Part shown: positions 1-5,665 of the stretch, one piece after another | How positions within the stretch are numbered: position 1 is the first letter of the stretch | Layout of the letters: each line of letters opens with the position of its first letter | Assembly (NCBI GenBank): GCA_023437755.1 | Contig: JAEZFJ010000356.1 | Location: 1 to 7,160, forward strand | Source of the DNA: Pseudomonadota bacterium | Lineage (GTDB): Bacteria > Pseudomonadota > Alphaproteobacteria > Rhizobiales > Devosiaceae | Direction of reading: 5' to 3' | DNA length: 7,160 nucleotides | Program-made: the position numbers and the translations under genes | Notes under the pieces: model-generated | Databases searched by the model: none | What the model saw: the letters and a program-made list of their open reading frames with translations, nothing else | Told to the model about the DNA's origin: nothing

Positions 1-1213
1 GCGCAACCGCTGGCGCCGGCAGCAGCTGCCGGCCGAGCTTCGCCGCGAGGTGAGCCCCAAGAACATCCTGATGATCGGGCCAACAGGCGTCGGCAAGACC
101 GAGATATCGCGCCGGCTGGCGCGCCTCGCGCAGGCGCCCTTCATCAAGGTGGAAGCAACCAAGTTCACCGAGGTCGGCTATGTCGGCCGCGACGTCGAGC
201 AGATCGTGCGTGACCTCGTGGAAGCCGGCATCACCGTGCTGCGCGACCGCCGTCGCCGGGATGTGGAGGCGCAGGCCCACCATAATGCGGAGGAGCGCGT
301 GCTTGACGCCCTGGTCGGCACCTCCGCCACCCCCTCAACCCGTGACGCTTTCCGCAAGAAGCTGCGGGCGAACGAACTCGATGACAAGGAAGTCGAGATC
401 GAGATGCAGCCCAGCGCCGGAACGGGCGGCTTCGAGATCCCCGGCATGCCCAATGGCGGCATCGGCATGATCAACCTTTCCGACATGTTCAAGCAGGCCA
501 TGGGCGGGCGCGGGGTCAAGCGCAAGATCAGGGTCAAGGACGCCTATGAGCCGCTGATCGCCGAAGAAGCCGACAAGCTGCTCGACCAGGACCAGCTCAA
601 GACCGAAGCCATCGAACTGGTGGAGAACCACGGCATCGTCTTCATCGACGAGATCGACAAGGTCGCTCATCGCGAAGGTGGCGTGCAGGGCGGCCCGTCG
701 CGCGAAGGCGTCCAGCGAGACCTCCTGCCGCTGATCGAAGGCACCACCGTTGCGACCAAGTACGGGCCGGTGAAGACCGACCACATCCTGTTCATCGCCT
801 CGGGCGCCTTCCATGTGTCCAAGCCCAGCGACCTGCTGCCCGAACTGCAGGGTCGATTGCCGATTCGTGTCGAACTGCAGGCCCTCACCCGTGAGGACTT
901 CATCGGCATCCTCAACGACACTGAGGCAAGCCTGATCAAGCAGTATGTGGCATTGATGGGCACCGAAGGGGTGACGCTGGACATCACCCCCAACGCCATC
1001 GAAGCCATCGCCGACGCTGCGGTGCTGGTGAACTCGAGCGTCGAAAACATCGGCGCCCGGCGGCTGCAGACCGTGATGGAGCGCCTGGTGGAAGACATCA
1101 GCTTCGAAGCCCCCGACAAGCAGGGCCAGACCATCACCATCGATGCCGCCTTCGTGCGCGAAAAGGTGGGCGTGCTCGCCGGCGACAGCGATCTCAGCAA
1201 GTTCGTGCTGTAG
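1..1213 (+). CDS. hslU: HslU, ATPase subunit of the HslUV protease (5' end missing)
   Basis: HslU is the AAA+ unfoldase ring that feeds substrates to the HslV peptidase in the cytoplasm. The reading frame is open from base 2, and the residues before the GTG at 50 (RNRWRRQQLPAELRRE) are typical HslU, so that GTG is internal and the true start lies left of the window. About 403 residues are visible; compared with E. coli HslU (443 aa), roughly 30 N-terminal residues are missing. Visible motifs are Walker A GPTGVGKT (77-100), the GYVG pore loop (176-187), Walker B VFIDEID (638-658), a sensor-1 region LFIASGAFH, the GRLPIRVEL arginine-finger segment and the sensor-2 motif IGARRLQTVMERL. The Gly/Met-rich stretch between pore loop and Walker B is the intermediate (I) domain that distinguishes HslU from ClpX. 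The C-terminus LSKFVL matches the family tail that docks into HslV. hslV would be expected upstream, outside the window. Confidence 0.98.
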   Translation, partial: RNRWRRQQLPAELRREVSPKNILMIGPTGVGKTEISRRLARLAQAPFIKVEATKFTEVGYVGRDVEQIVRDLVEAGITVLRDRRRRDVEAQAHHNAEERVLDALVGTSATPSTRDAFRKKLRANELDDKEVEIEMQPSAGTGGFEIPGMPNGGIGMINLSDMFKQAMGGRGVKRKIRVKDAYEPLIAEEADKLLDQDQLKTEAIELVENHGIVFIDEIDKVAHREGGVQGGPSREGVQRDLLPLIEGTTVATKYGPVKTDHILFIASGAFHVSKPSDLLPELQGRLPIRVELQALTREDFIGILNDTEASLIKQYVALMGTEGVTLDITPNAIEAIADAAVLVNSSVENIGARRLQTVMERLVEDISFEAPDKQGQTITIDAAFVREKVGVLAGDSDLSKFVL

Positions 1214-1248
1214 GTCCAGTACGTGGCTGCGGTGTTTCGTAGACTTCT

Positions 1249-1321
1249 GGTGAGCTTGTCGAACCATGAGGTCGGTAGCACCGTGGCCGCGACCTCGCCC
1301 TTCGACTGGCTCAGGGTGAGC
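1249..1321. repeat. REP-like imperfect inverted repeat between convergent genes
   Basis: Two 22-base arms, 1251-1272 and 1292-1313, are reverse complements at 16 of 22 positions and are separated by 19 bases. The paired blocks are TGAGC/GCTCA, GTCGAA/TTCGAC and GAGGTCG/CGACCTC; the last is a perfect 7-bp stem (1268-1274 with 1290-1296). The second arm continues into CAGGGTGAGC. The CTTCGAC...GCTCAGGGTGAGC pattern resembles a short palindromic repeat I recall as scattered between genes in many alphaproteobacteria. Short spurious translations such as PFDWLRV and VSLSN are typical of it. It lies between the 3' ends of hslU and the HTH gene, where its transcript could fold into a long interrupted hairpin. 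It has no T-tract, so calling it a terminator would be an inference. Confidence 0.6.
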
Positions 1322-1345
1322 TCTATGGCAGGGGAAATACGCTTT

Positions 1346-1711
1346 CTACCGTCCCACCCGCCGTCGCGCCAACTCCGCCAGCAACCCCCGCAGATCCTCG
1401 ACCTCCAGCCTGCCGATATCGGCCGCCAGCCGGTTGGCAAGCTCTGTCGCCTCCGGCGATAGCCCGGCAGTATCGATCGTCACCCTGGGGTCGCTCAGCT
1501 CCGCCAGGCGCTGGAGCTCCTCGGCCTCGTCCCAGATGACGTTGAAATAACTGATGATGCGGTGGAGCAGAAACCCCGTCGGCTTGCCACGCTTGCCGTG
1601 TTCCAGCGCCGATAGGTACGCGCTCGACACGCCCAGAGCCGCCGCCATGTCCTTGAGCGACACGCCGCGTTCCTCGCGCAGTTCGCGCATGCGTTGACCG
1701 AGTGGGGTCAT
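1346..1711 (-). CDS. Small XRE-type helix-turn-helix transcriptional regulator
   Basis: This 121-residue predicted DNA-binding protein has an XRE/Cro-type HTH in its N-terminal half. Residues 5-18 form the first helix, and SLKDMAAALGVSSAYLSALEHG (about 18-39) is the turn and recognition helix, with the usual Q/S-x-L-S-x-L-E-x-G ending seen here as YLSALEHGKRGKP. The segment 45-70 (LLHRIISYFNVIWDEAEELQRLA) looks like the rest of the helical bundle, and the C-terminal 30 residues form a charged amphipathic helix that could be a dimer contact. The ATG at 1711 is chosen because it overlaps the smr stop as ATGA and the HTH follows at once; the longer frame to 1813 adds an unconvincing Gly/Arg-rich leader that lies inside smr. 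Its own ribosome binding site is weak, consistent with translational coupling to smr. I recall homologues beside smr in many Rhizobiales; the target is unknown to me. Confidence 0.85.
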   Translation of the reverse strand: MTPLGQRMRELREERGVSLKDMAAALGVSSAYLSALEHGKRGKPTGFLLHRIISYFNVIWDEAEELQRLAELSDPRVTIDTAGLSPEATELANRLAADIGRLEVEDLRGLLAELARRRVGR

Positions 1712-2298
1712 GACCGCTTCAGGCGCACATACCACGCCCCCTCCCCGCCATGGCCCGGTGCCGCCGCGCTCCAGCCCGACACATGCCCCGCCAGCGCCGG
1801 CTCGTTGAGCCACACCGGCAGCATGGTTCTGAGCACACCACGCTCGTTCATGGCGGCGATGAAATCGTCGTCGTGACGCGCGCCCTTGCCGGTGATCACC
1901 AGCAGCGTGCGGTCTCCCCGTGCTGCTCGCGCCAGGATGAAACGGTGCAGCGCCTCGCGCGCCTCAGCCTGGGTCATGCCGTGAAGGTCGATGGTGCCAT
2001 CGATGTCGATGCGACCCCGCCGGACCTTCTTGTGGGTGGCCGGATCGACCGTCTTGTCGGCAGCCGCCCGGTGCTGGGGTGGCGCCTGGTAGGGCGGGAG
2101 AAAGGGTTCGCGGGGCTGCAGGCGCGGCTTCGGGGGCCGGCGGATTTCGGGCGCGGGCGCCGTTTCCGGCGGCATCGGCAGCGGCGTGCCCGCGTGAGAC
2201 TGGCGCAATCGCTTGTGCCGCAACGGCTCGACGGTTTCCGCTACCGCTGTCCACAGGTGGAAGTCGTGCGGGAGGCGCTTGGGCTCACGCTTGGACAT
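1708..2298 (-). CDS. Smr/MutS2-type domain protein
   Basis: This 196-residue protein ends in an Smr domain, a fold linked to nucleic-acid nicking in MutS2 and related proteins. The domain spans about 95-196. It starts with IDLHGMTQAEA (DLHG at 104-107), carries LLVITGKGARHDD (TGKG at 136-139) and closes with LPVWLNE...HGGEGAWYVRLKR. The N-terminal LPHDFHLWTAVAETVEPL (about 9-26) is the short conserved helix common to stand-alone alphaproteobacterial Smr proteins. Residues about 36-78 form a proline-rich, probably disordered linker. ATG 2298 (MSKREPK) is chosen; an in-frame TTG at 2310 with a GGAG just ahead of it is a real alternative adding four residues. The gene follows the Tim44-like gene by 23 bases and overlaps the HTH gene by 4. 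The precise substrate of this group is not established to my knowledge. Confidence 0.92.
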   Translation of the reverse strand: MSKREPKRLPHDFHLWTAVAETVEPLRHKRLRQSHAGTPLPMPPETAPAPEIRRPPKPRLQPREPFLPPYQAPPQHRAAADKTVDPATHKKVRRGRIDIDGTIDLHGMTQAEAREALHRFILARAARGDRTLLVITGKGARHDDDFIAAMNERGVLRTMLPVWLNEPALAGHVSGWSAAAPGHGGEGAWYVRLKRS

Positions 2299-2321
2299 GG
2301 CACGCGCCAACCGCTCCGCGA

Positions 2322-3029
2322 TCAGTCAAGCTGGCTGGTCGCCACGACTTTCCAGTTGGGGTCGCGCGACTTGGGATTGCGCTGGAAGCTCCACTCGTCG
2401 GCGATGGTCTGGATCTGCTCGGCGTCGCCCTCGACGATGGTGCCGTCCTTGTCGCGGGTGGCGGACACCACTTCGGCGTGGAAGCGCACGGTCACGGTGA
2501 CGTTGCGCTTGTCGTACTCGGCTTCGGAGATCTCGACCTTGGGCAGGCCCACGAAGGTGAAATCCACCTTCTGTCCCGCGGTCTCCCGCTCGCCGATAGC
2601 GCGCACGAAGCCGTCATAGACCTCCTTGTCCAGCAGGTTCTTGAGCGTCTGCCGGTCGCCCTCGGCGAAGGCAGTGACGATCATCTCGTAGGCCTGCTTG
2701 GCGCCGTCCAGGAAGGATTTCGGGGTAAAGGTGCCATCGGCTTCCGCCACCGCCCTGAGGCCGGCGGCCAGATCGGCATCGCCGCGGGAGAACTGTTCGA
2801 TCTCCGACTCGAGCTTGCGGGCACGGCGCTCGGTATCCATCTCCGGGGCAGGAGCGGGTCGCGGACGCAGCGGCACAACGGTCTCTTCGCCGGCCTCGGC
2901 GGGGCGGCGGCGCTCCATCGGCGGACGCTCATTGCCGGTGCGCGTGCCGAGCACCGAACGCAGCCGGAACAGCACGAAGACCGCCACGGCGATTACGATG
3001 AGCGTGGGCAGATCGAAGAATTCATCCAT
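2322..3029 (-). CDS. Tim44/TimA-like inner-membrane protein
   Basis: This 235-residue protein belongs to the Tim44/TimA family, the bacterial relatives of the mitochondrial import-motor anchor Tim44; Caulobacter TimA is a described member. The N-terminus MDEFFDLPTLIVIAVAVFVLFRLRSVLGTRTG contains one membrane helix (about 8-22) followed by Arg residues, then a Pro/Arg/Glu-rich linker to about residue 65. The C-terminal Tim44-like domain (about 100-235) shows FLDGAKQAYEMIVTAFAEGD, LLDKEVYDGFVRAI and the closing DEWSFQRNPKSRDPNWKVVAT, a strong family signature. ATG 3029 is chosen because the membrane segment begins there; the frame reaches 3107 but its extra residues are not family-like. A modest AAAGG lies 11 bases ahead. 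The gene is first in the unit leading to smr and the HTH regulator, and is divergent from fxsA. The bacterial role is not firmly known; a link to membrane protein assembly is an inference. Confidence 0.93.
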   Translation of the reverse strand: MDEFFDLPTLIVIAVAVFVLFRLRSVLGTRTGNERPPMERRRPAEAGEETVVPLRPRPAPAPEMDTERRARKLESEIEQFSRGDADLAAGLRAVAEADGTFTPKSFLDGAKQAYEMIVTAFAEGDRQTLKNLLDKEVYDGFVRAIGERETAGQKVDFTFVGLPKVEISEAEYDKRNVTVTVRFHAEVVSATRDKDGTIVEGDAEQIQTIADEWSFQRNPKSRDPNWKVVATSQLD

Positions 3030-3190
3030 CGGACAGTAGACCTTTCGAGCGCCTTTCGGCGCGATCGCGCCTCGCCGGACGCCGGAACTGAACCTATATA
3101 TAGACAAAGCTCATCCTGAAACCAGTTCACGATGGCTCAAGTTGCAACATGCCGCACCGCACATAGCGGCCGGCGAAGGGAGAACCGCCC
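3030..3190. promoter_or_regulatory. Divergent control region between the tim44-like gene and fxsA
   Basis: This 161-base gap separates two outward-facing genes, so it should hold promoters for both. It contains a perfect 14-base palindrome GGCGCGATCGCGCC (3058-3071), an AT-only run within the palindrome CTATATATAG (3094-3103) that stands out in GC-rich DNA and could be a -10 element, and inverted GAACTG (3085-3090) and CAGTTC (3123-3128) flanking that run. A further small palindrome GTTGCAAC lies at 3141-3148. I could not pair the AT run convincingly with a good -35 on either strand, so the transcription starts are undetermined. Confidence 0.5.
3177..3182 (+). promoter_or_regulatory. Ribosome binding site of fxsA
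   Basis: AGGGAG lies 8 bases before the GTG at 3191. It settles the choice of this GTG as the fxsA start, since the protein begins there directly with the first membrane helix. Confidence 0.75.
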
Positions 3191-3649
3191 GTGGCCCGTT
3201 TGTTTCTGATAGCGCTGGTGCTGTACCCGATCCTTGAAATCGCCGTGCTGATCAAGGTCGGCCAGACCATCGGTCTGTGGCCCACGCTGGCGCTGGTGAT
3301 CGGCGCCGCGATCCTGGGCGGCATCCTGTTGCGCAATGAAGGGCTTGGCGCCGTGCGCCGCATCGCCAACACCGTGCAGCAGGGGCAACTGCCGGGCCGT
3401 GACATCGCCGACGTGATGATGCTCGGTTTCGCCGCCGTTCTGCTGATGCTGCCGGGTCTTCTCACCGATGTGGTGGCTCTTGCCCTCTTGCTGCCACCGG
3501 TGCGAGGCGCGATCTATGGCTGGATGGCACGCCGGGTGACGGTGGTCGAAACCACGACAACATACTACCGTCAGGAAACAGCGGCCGATCCGAGGCTCGG
3601 GAGTCGCGGCACGATCGAGCTCGACGACGACGAGTACCGGCCGCACTGA
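3191..3649 (+). CDS. fxsA: FxsA family membrane protein
   Basis: This 152-residue predicted inner-membrane protein is of the FxsA family; the E. coli member was named for relieving exclusion of phage T7 by the F plasmid when overproduced. Its normal cellular role is unclear. Hydrophobic segments are about 3-21 (with the family's Pro and Glu in LYPILEIAVL), 28-47, and a pair within 73-102. The signature MLPGLLTDVVALALLLPPVR (86-105) is close to the family consensus PGFLTD...LLLPPVR. A loop GAVRRIANTVQQGQLPGRD (53-71) joins the hydrophobic halves. The tail after residue 112 is polar, ending in an acidic IELDDDEY stretch. Length matches the family (about 150-160). It begins with GTG, has a good ribosome binding site and reads toward secB 75 bases downstream. 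Confidence 0.93.
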   Translation: MARLFLIALVLYPILEIAVLIKVGQTIGLWPTLALVIGAAILGGILLRNEGLGAVRRIANTVQQGQLPGRDIADVMMLGFAAVLLMLPGLLTDVVALALLLPPVRGAIYGWMARRVTVVETTTTYYRQETAADPRLGSRGTIELDDDEYRPH

Positions 3650-3660
3650 CACCCCGGAAG

Positions 3661-3689
3661 CTTGTGACGGCGGGGCAAAAATGCTAGCC
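3661..3689 (+). promoter_or_regulatory. Candidate promoter of secB
   Basis: CTTGTG (3661-3666) and CTAGCC (3684-3689) are spaced by 17 bases and resemble the alphaproteobacterial housekeeping pattern CTTGAC-17-CTATAT. It sits in the 75-base fxsA-secB gap, about 35 bases before the secB start, so secB could be transcribed independently of fxsA. The -10 match is only partial. Confidence 0.5.
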
Positions 3690-3724
3690 ACCCCCCGAAA
3701 CGCGAGACACCAAAGGACAAGACC

Positions 3725-4255
3725 ATGGCCGACGAGACCCAGGGCGGCGCCGCTCCGCAGGCAGCCGCCAACCCGCCTTCGATGAACCTCATTGGCCAGT
3801 ATATCCGCGACCTCAGCTTCGAAAATCCGGGTGCACCCGGCTCCATGCTCGGCAGCGGTGCCAATCCTGCCTTCAACGTCAACATTTCGGTCGGCGTGAA
3901 GAAGCAGACCGACGACACCTACGCCGTCGAACTGACGCTCAACGCCAAGGCCAATCGCGACGAAGCGATGCTGTTCAATGTCGAGTTGGTCTATGGCGGC
4001 GTGTTCCGCATTCGCAACATTCCGGACAACCAGCTCAGCGCCATCCTGATGATCGAGTGCCCGCGGCTGATCTTCCCGTTCGCCCGTCAGGTACTGGCCA
4101 ATGTCACCCAGCAGGGCGGCTTCCCGCCGCTGATGATGGAACCGGTGGACTTCACGGCCATCTATCGCCAGAACCTGCAGAAGCTTGCAGCCCAGCAGCA
4201 GGCTGGCGCCGCCGCACCTGCCCCAGCCGATGGCGGCGAGACGACGGTGAACTGA
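3725..4255 (+). CDS. secB: SecB, protein-export chaperone
   Basis: SecB is a cytoplasmic tetrameric chaperone that keeps preproteins unfolded and delivers them to SecA. The 176-residue protein shows the family core: IGQYIRDLSFENPGAP (23-38), FNVNISVGVKK (50-60), AVELTLNAKA, VYGGVFRIRNIP (89-100), ECPRLIFPFARQVLANVTQQGGFPPLMMEPVDFTAIYRQ (111-149). The conserved ECPR...FPFAR and GGFPP...PVDF blocks make the call firm. It is longer than E. coli SecB (155 aa) through an Ala/Pro/Gln-rich N-terminal extension of about 18 residues and a similar C-terminal tail from about 155, both common in alphaproteobacterial SecB. ATG 3725 has a good AAAGGA seven bases ahead (3712-3717). It probably has its own promoter and ends just before a strong terminator. 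Confidence 0.98.
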   Translation: MADETQGGAAPQAAANPPSMNLIGQYIRDLSFENPGAPGSMLGSGANPAFNVNISVGVKKQTDDTYAVELTLNAKANRDEAMLFNVELVYGGVFRIRNIPDNQLSAILMIECPRLIFPFARQVLANVTQQGGFPPLMMEPVDFTAIYRQNLQKLAAQQQAGAAAPAPADGGETTVN

Positions 4256-4261
4256 AACAAG

Positions 4262-4291
4262 AACGCCGCCTCCGGGCGGCGTTTTCTTTTT
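4262..4291 (+). terminator. Intrinsic terminator after secB, possibly bidirectional
   Basis: AACGCCGCC (4262-4270) pairs perfectly with GGCGGCGTT (4275-4283) around a four-base TCCG loop of the stable UNCG type, followed by TTTTCTTTTTC. It begins 7 bases after the secB stop. On the minus strand the same hairpin is followed by TTCTTGTTTC, a poorer T-tract, so it may also stop transcription from dnaQ, whose stop is about 60 bases away. Confidence 0.92.
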
Positions 4292-4350
4292 CAGGCTTCT
4301 CTTGGAGACGTCCGGATAAGGTCTATCGGCAGCCGGATGGGCTACCTCAC

Positions 4351-5073
4351 CTACTCGGCGGCAACCACCGCTTCGGCCGGTTCGGCATAGCGGGACCAGA
4401 TCGAGTCGGCCCCGAGCGATTCCACCATCACCATGTGCGCGGCCAGTTCGGCTTCGCTGACGCGCGGCGGCAGGGGCACCGGACGCGGCCGGGCCGGCAC
4501 ACGGGTCGCCATGGCCGCTGCGGCAGAGACCTCGATCTCGGCGGTCAGCGCCAGCGACACCTGCTTGCCGCCGATCAGCTCGAGATAGACCTCGGCGAGG
4601 ATCTCGCTGTCGAGCAGCGCCCCGTGGAGTGTGCGACGTGAATTGTCGATGCCGTAGTGCTTGCACAGCGCATCGAGGCTGACCCGGGCGCCAGGGTGCT
4701 TGTCGCGCGCCAGCATGACCGTGTCGATCACCGGGTTGCGCAACGGCCCCCGACCGGATTGCTTCAGCTCGTAGTTGAGAAAGCCGATATCGAAGCTGGC
4801 ATTGTGGATGATCAGCTGCGCGTCGCCGATGAAGTCGAGGAACTCGCCGGCCACGGCCTCGAACACCGGCTTGTCGGCCAGGAATTCGTCGCTCAGTCCA
4901 TGCACGCGGAAGGCTTCCTCGGGCATGGAGCGACGCGGGTTGATGTAGACGTGGTAGTGCCGGCCGGTCGGAATGTGGTTGATCAGCTCGACGCAGCCGA
5001 TCTCCACCAGGCGATCCCCGCCCTCAGGGGCAAGGCCGGTGGTTTCGGTATCAAGCACGATCTCGCGGTTCAT
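4351..5073 (-). CDS. dnaQ: DnaQ, DNA polymerase III epsilon subunit (3'-5' proofreading exonuclease)
   Basis: This 240-residue proofreading exonuclease of the replicative polymerase shows all five DEDDh-family catalytic residues: D8 and E10 in VLDTETTG, D95 in HNASFDIGFLNYEL, H150 and D155 in LHGALLDSEILAEVYLEL. QVSLAL (171-176), just after the exonuclease domain, matches the clamp-binding motif of E. coli epsilon (QTSMAF). An Ala/Pro/Arg-rich linker (about 183-205) leads to SEAELAAHMVMVESLGADSIWSRY, which corresponds to the C-terminal segment that holds epsilon to the polymerase alpha subunit. It is therefore a complete epsilon and not a stray DnaQ-like nuclease. ATG 5073 is chosen because it gives the family N-terminus and has AAGGA (5083-5079) five bases ahead; the frame extends to 5124 but only inside coaE. 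It is the last gene of the maf-aroE-coaE-dnaQ operon, one base after the coaE stop. Confidence 0.97.
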   Translation of the reverse strand: MNREIVLDTETTGLAPEGGDRLVEIGCVELINHIPTGRHYHVYINPRRSMPEEAFRVHGLSDEFLADKPVFEAVAGEFLDFIGDAQLIIHNASFDIGFLNYELKQSGRGPLRNPVIDTVMLARDKHPGARVSLDALCKHYGIDNSRRTLHGALLDSEILAEVYLELIGGKQVSLALTAEIEVSAAAAMATRVPARPRPVPLPPRVSEAELAAHMVMVESLGADSIWSRYAEPAEAVVAAE

Positions 5074-5074
5074 C

Positions 5075-5665
5075 TCAGTCCTTGCCGGTGCGGATCGAAT
5101 CGACCAGCGCTGCCACAGCGGCACGAGTCTCGGCGATCGACGTGCCGGTGTCTATGAGGTAGTCGGCGCGCCCCTTCTTTTCGGCCTGGGGCATCTGCCG
5201 GGCAAGCATGGTGTCGAGCTTATCCCCGGTCATTCCCGGCCGCGCCAGGGCCCGGCGGCGCTGCTCGGCGTCGTCCACATGGGTCACCGCCACCGCATCG
5301 AACCCATAGTCGAAGCCGCTTTCATAAAGCAGCGGCACTTCCACCACCGCCAGGGCATAGCCGGCCTCCTCGGCACTGGCGAGGAAATCCCCGATGCGTC
5401 CGCGCACCAGCGGGTGCACCACGGCCTCGAGTTTGGGAAATCCGGAGGGATCGGCCCGCAACCTTTCGGCCAGCTTCTGCCGATCGATGACACCGTCCAC
5501 GGTCACCCCCGGGAACAATGCCTCCACCGCCGGCACGGCTTCGCCGCTATAGAGCTCCGCCACCGCGGCATCGGCGGAATAAACCGGCACACCGAGATCC
5601 TTGAACGCCTCGAGGACCGTGGACTTGCCGGTCGCGATGGAGCCAGTCAGGCCGAGCCGTAACAT
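5075..5665 (-). CDS. coaE: CoaE, dephospho-CoA kinase
   Basis: CoaE phosphorylates the 3'-OH of dephospho-CoA with ATP, the last step of coenzyme A synthesis, in the cytoplasm. The 196-residue protein opens with LGLTGSIATGKST, whose P-loop is at 8-15, followed by VYSADAAVAEL with the conserved Asp at 32. HPLVR (84-88), AVVEVPLLYESG (106-117) and the Arg-rich lid segment QRRRALARPGMT (135-146) with ARQMPQAEKKGRADYLIDTG (155-174) are all family blocks. Length is normal. ATG 5665 shares one base with the aroE stop (TGATG). GGGAGGG (5675-5669) lies at workable distance for this ATG but too close for the alternative GTG at 5668, which decides the start. Translation is probably coupled to aroE upstream and dnaQ downstream. 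Confidence 0.97.
   Translation of the reverse strand: MLRLGLTGSIATGKSTVLEAFKDLGVPVYSADAAVAELYSGEAVPAVEALFPGVTVDGVIDRQKLAERLRADPSGFPKLEAVVHPLVRGRIGDFLASAEEAGYALAVVEVPLLYESGFDYGFDAVAVTHVDDAEQRRRALARPGMTGDKLDTMLARQMPQAEKKGRADYLIDTGTSIAETRAAVAALVDSIRTGKD
5079..5083 (-). promoter_or_regulatory. Ribosome binding site of dnaQ inside coaE
   Basis: AAGGA on the minus strand lies within the last codons of coaE and five bases before ATG 5073. It supports the dnaQ start and allows fresh initiation by ribosomes finishing coaE. Confidence 0.65.

Noticed and set aside
335..1267. 310-codon open frame antisense to hslU
   Set aside because: It mirrors a certain hslU coding frame in GC-rich DNA; its translation is His/Asp/Val-rich with no family resemblance.
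1223..1462. Small plus-strand frame of 79 codons after hslU
   Set aside because: Its middle is the translated repeat (VSLSN, PFDWLRV), and the rest is antisense to the HTH gene.
1750..3119. Long plus-strand frames (289 and 346 codons) opposite smr and the Tim44-like gene
   Set aside because: Both are antisense to conserved domains, overlap each other and show no recognisable domain.
3142..3167. TTGCAA...CATAGC as an fxsA promoter
   Set aside because: The spacer is only 14 bases and the -10 is weak, so it is not reported as a promoter.
4311..4337. TCCGG...CCGGA hairpin between secB and dnaQ
   Set aside because: Only a 5-bp stem with a 17-base loop and no T-tract; the adjacent perfect hairpin at 4262-4283 is a far better terminator.
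3137..4666. 509-codon open frame on the minus strand across fxsA and secB
   Set aside because: It is antisense to two firmly identified genes, crosses the secB terminator and runs into dnaQ; its composition is that of an antisense shadow.
5219..5232. Possible DnaA-box-like TTATCCCCGG
   Set aside because: A single poor match to TTATCCACA lying inside coaE, with no cluster nearby.
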